DNA from: Phocaeicola_A sp964514145
GTDB taxonomy: Bacteria; Bacteroidota; Bacteroidia; Bacteroidales; Bacteroidaceae
Direction: 5' to 3'
DNA length: 7,795 nt
Assembly: GCA_964514145.1 (NCBI GenBank)
Contig: CAZEPM010000087.1
Coordinates: 1-7,795 of the forward strand
The notes beneath the pieces are model-generated. The model ran no database searches, was not told where the DNA came from, and worked only from the letters and a program-made list of their open reading frames with translations. This document shows, piece by piece, positions 6,968-7,795 of the stretch; within the stretch, counting starts at the first letter, position 1; each line of letters opens with the position of its first letter. The position numbers and the translations under genes were made by a program.

Positions 6968-7735
6968 ATGAGAAATTTTTCCAAACTTATAGGATTCATG
7001 GCGAGCGTATTGCTCCATACCGGTTGTCAGGAGCAAGACATGATGCAATATACTAACGATCCCGCCATCTACTTTGCCAACGAGACGTCGAGTTCTTATA
7101 ACTCCTACCTCACCACGCAACACGACAGCATCAATCACTCTTTTTTCATCTACGGTTCGAGCGTCACTCGCGACACCGTACACGTACTGATACGCACCAT
7201 GGGGATGCCGGTCGATTATGATCGCCCTGTGAGTCTCGTGCAGACCAATGTCGGACAATCCGATGCAGCCGTTCCCGGGGTACACTTCGTTCCGTTCGAC
7301 AATCCTGAAGTGAAAGACTCCATCTGCATACCAGCCGGAACCGTCTACCAGTTTGTGCCCATCATCGTTTTGCGTGACGAGAGTCTGGCCAGCTCGGAAG
7401 TCCGACTCGAACTGGCTCTCGAAGCCAACGAACATTTTCGTCAAGGCATTGATGCATATCGCAACTTCTTGGTAACCACCACCGACGAGGCCGTCAAACC
7501 AAGCAACTGGGACACTCGGTGGAGATATTACTTTGGTGCCAGTTGGGGAACGGAAAAGATGCGTTTCATCATTCAAGTCACCGGTTACACTGACTTCGAA
7601 AATATTCCGAGCGACTTTTCTTATCTGACTTGGCTAGGCGACACGGCTAAACAAGCCTTGCTGGAATACAACCAAGCCCATCCGGATGATCCCCTTTGCG
7701 AAACTGACGGCACACCGGTTTCATTCGACAATTAA
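6968..7735 (+). CDS. DUF4843-type lipoprotein, probably surface exposed
   Basis: This 255-residue protein sits 23 bases after susD and is probably in the same operon. The signal peptide (1-19) is followed by Cys20 in LLHTGC. The residue at -3 is His rather than the usual Leu/Val/Ile, a slightly loose lipobox, though such looseness is common in Bacteroidetes. QEQD after the Cys fits a surface-export signal. Features I associate with DUF4843 are: an early IYF strand (34-36), HSFFIYGSS (57-65), RDTVHVLIRTMGMPVDYDRPVSL (68-90, in overlapping strands), GVHF (104-107), IPAGTVYQFVPIIVLRD (121-137), an Asn-x-x-Phe turn (NEHF, 154-157), and KPSNW (177-181) leading into an aromatic C-terminal part. The first half resembles a beta-sandwich, and the part from 181 onward looks more helical. 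Function is unknown. Position suggests an accessory ligand-binding role like SusE/SusF, without sequence evidence for that. No enzyme motif was seen. Confidence 0.85.
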   Translation: MRNFSKLIGFMASVLLHTGCQEQDMMQYTNDPAIYFANETSSSYNSYLTTQHDSINHSFFIYGSSVTRDTVHVLIRTMGMPVDYDRPVSLVQTNVGQSDAAVPGVHFVPFDNPEVKDSICIPAGTVYQFVPIIVLRDESLASSEVRLELALEANEHFRQGIDAYRNFLVTTTDEAVKPSNWDTRWRYYFGASWGTEKMRFIIQVTGYTDFENIPSDFSYLTWLGDTAKQALLEYNQAHPDDPLCETDGTPVSFDN

Positions 7736-7757
7736 CCCACTTTAAAACAAACTGTTT

Positions 7758-7795
7758 ATGAGAAAAATCATCATATACCTCAACCTGCTGATTGC
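7758..7795 (+). CDS. Start of an exported protein, truncated by the window end
   Basis: An ATG at 7758, 22 bases after the DUF4843 stop, opens a frame of 12 whole codons reading MRKIIIYLNLLI before the window ends. Two basic residues followed by a hydrophobic run are the start of a signal peptide, probably of another lipoprotein. The leader (ACTGTTT-ATG) resembles the T-rich leaders of the preceding genes. From gene orders I recall in Bacteroidales, a DUF4843 gene after SusCD is often followed by a 'PKD-like' lipoprotein gene, which would fit, but the visible residues cannot confirm it. Confidence 0.6.
   Translation, partial: MRKIIIYLNLLI

Noticed and set aside
6953..7576. 207-codon antisense frame opposite the DUF4843 gene
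   Set aside because: The + strand gene has a signal peptide, lipobox, operon spacing and family features. The antisense protein lacks any of these and would run against the operon.

Overview
The window looks like a Bacteroidota chromosome, most likely order Bacteroidales. It has a regulated SusC/SusD-type outer-membrane import locus, every gene lies on the + strand, and none of the start codons has a Shine-Dalgarno sequence. Base composition is moderate and coding density is high. No tRNA, rRNA, CRISPR array, insertion sequence or phage gene was seen.

Layout. Bases 1-111 may hold the 3' end of an unidentified upstream gene. Bases 112-213 are an AT-rich regulatory region with several small inverted and direct repeats. 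An ECF sigma factor (214-759) is followed 36 bases later by its FecR-type membrane anti-sigma factor (796-1986). An 82-base gap with a clear stem-loop and a possible ECF promoter separates these from the transport operon. That operon comprises a SusC/RagA TonB-dependent transporter with an N-terminal STN signalling domain (2069-5476), a SusD/RagB surface lipoprotein (5484-6944), a DUF4843-type lipoprotein (6968-7735), and the first 12 codons of another exported protein (7758 to the window end).

How the parts probably work together. SusD and SusC would capture a nutrient at the cell surface and import it using TonB energy. Ligand binding would be passed through the periplasmic STN domain of SusC to the periplasmic part of FecR, which would release the sigma factor to transcribe the transporter operon. 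This reading comes from known FecI/FecR/FecA-like systems. The sequence supports the presence of every part but not the ligand.

No glycoside hydrolase, polysaccharide lyase, sulfatase, protease or other degradative enzyme lies in the window, so the substrate cannot be assigned. The least understood element is the DUF4843 lipoprotein and whatever follows it. The most interesting non-coding signals are the stem-loop before susC and the 11-codon reading frame that bridges the sigma and anti-sigma genes.
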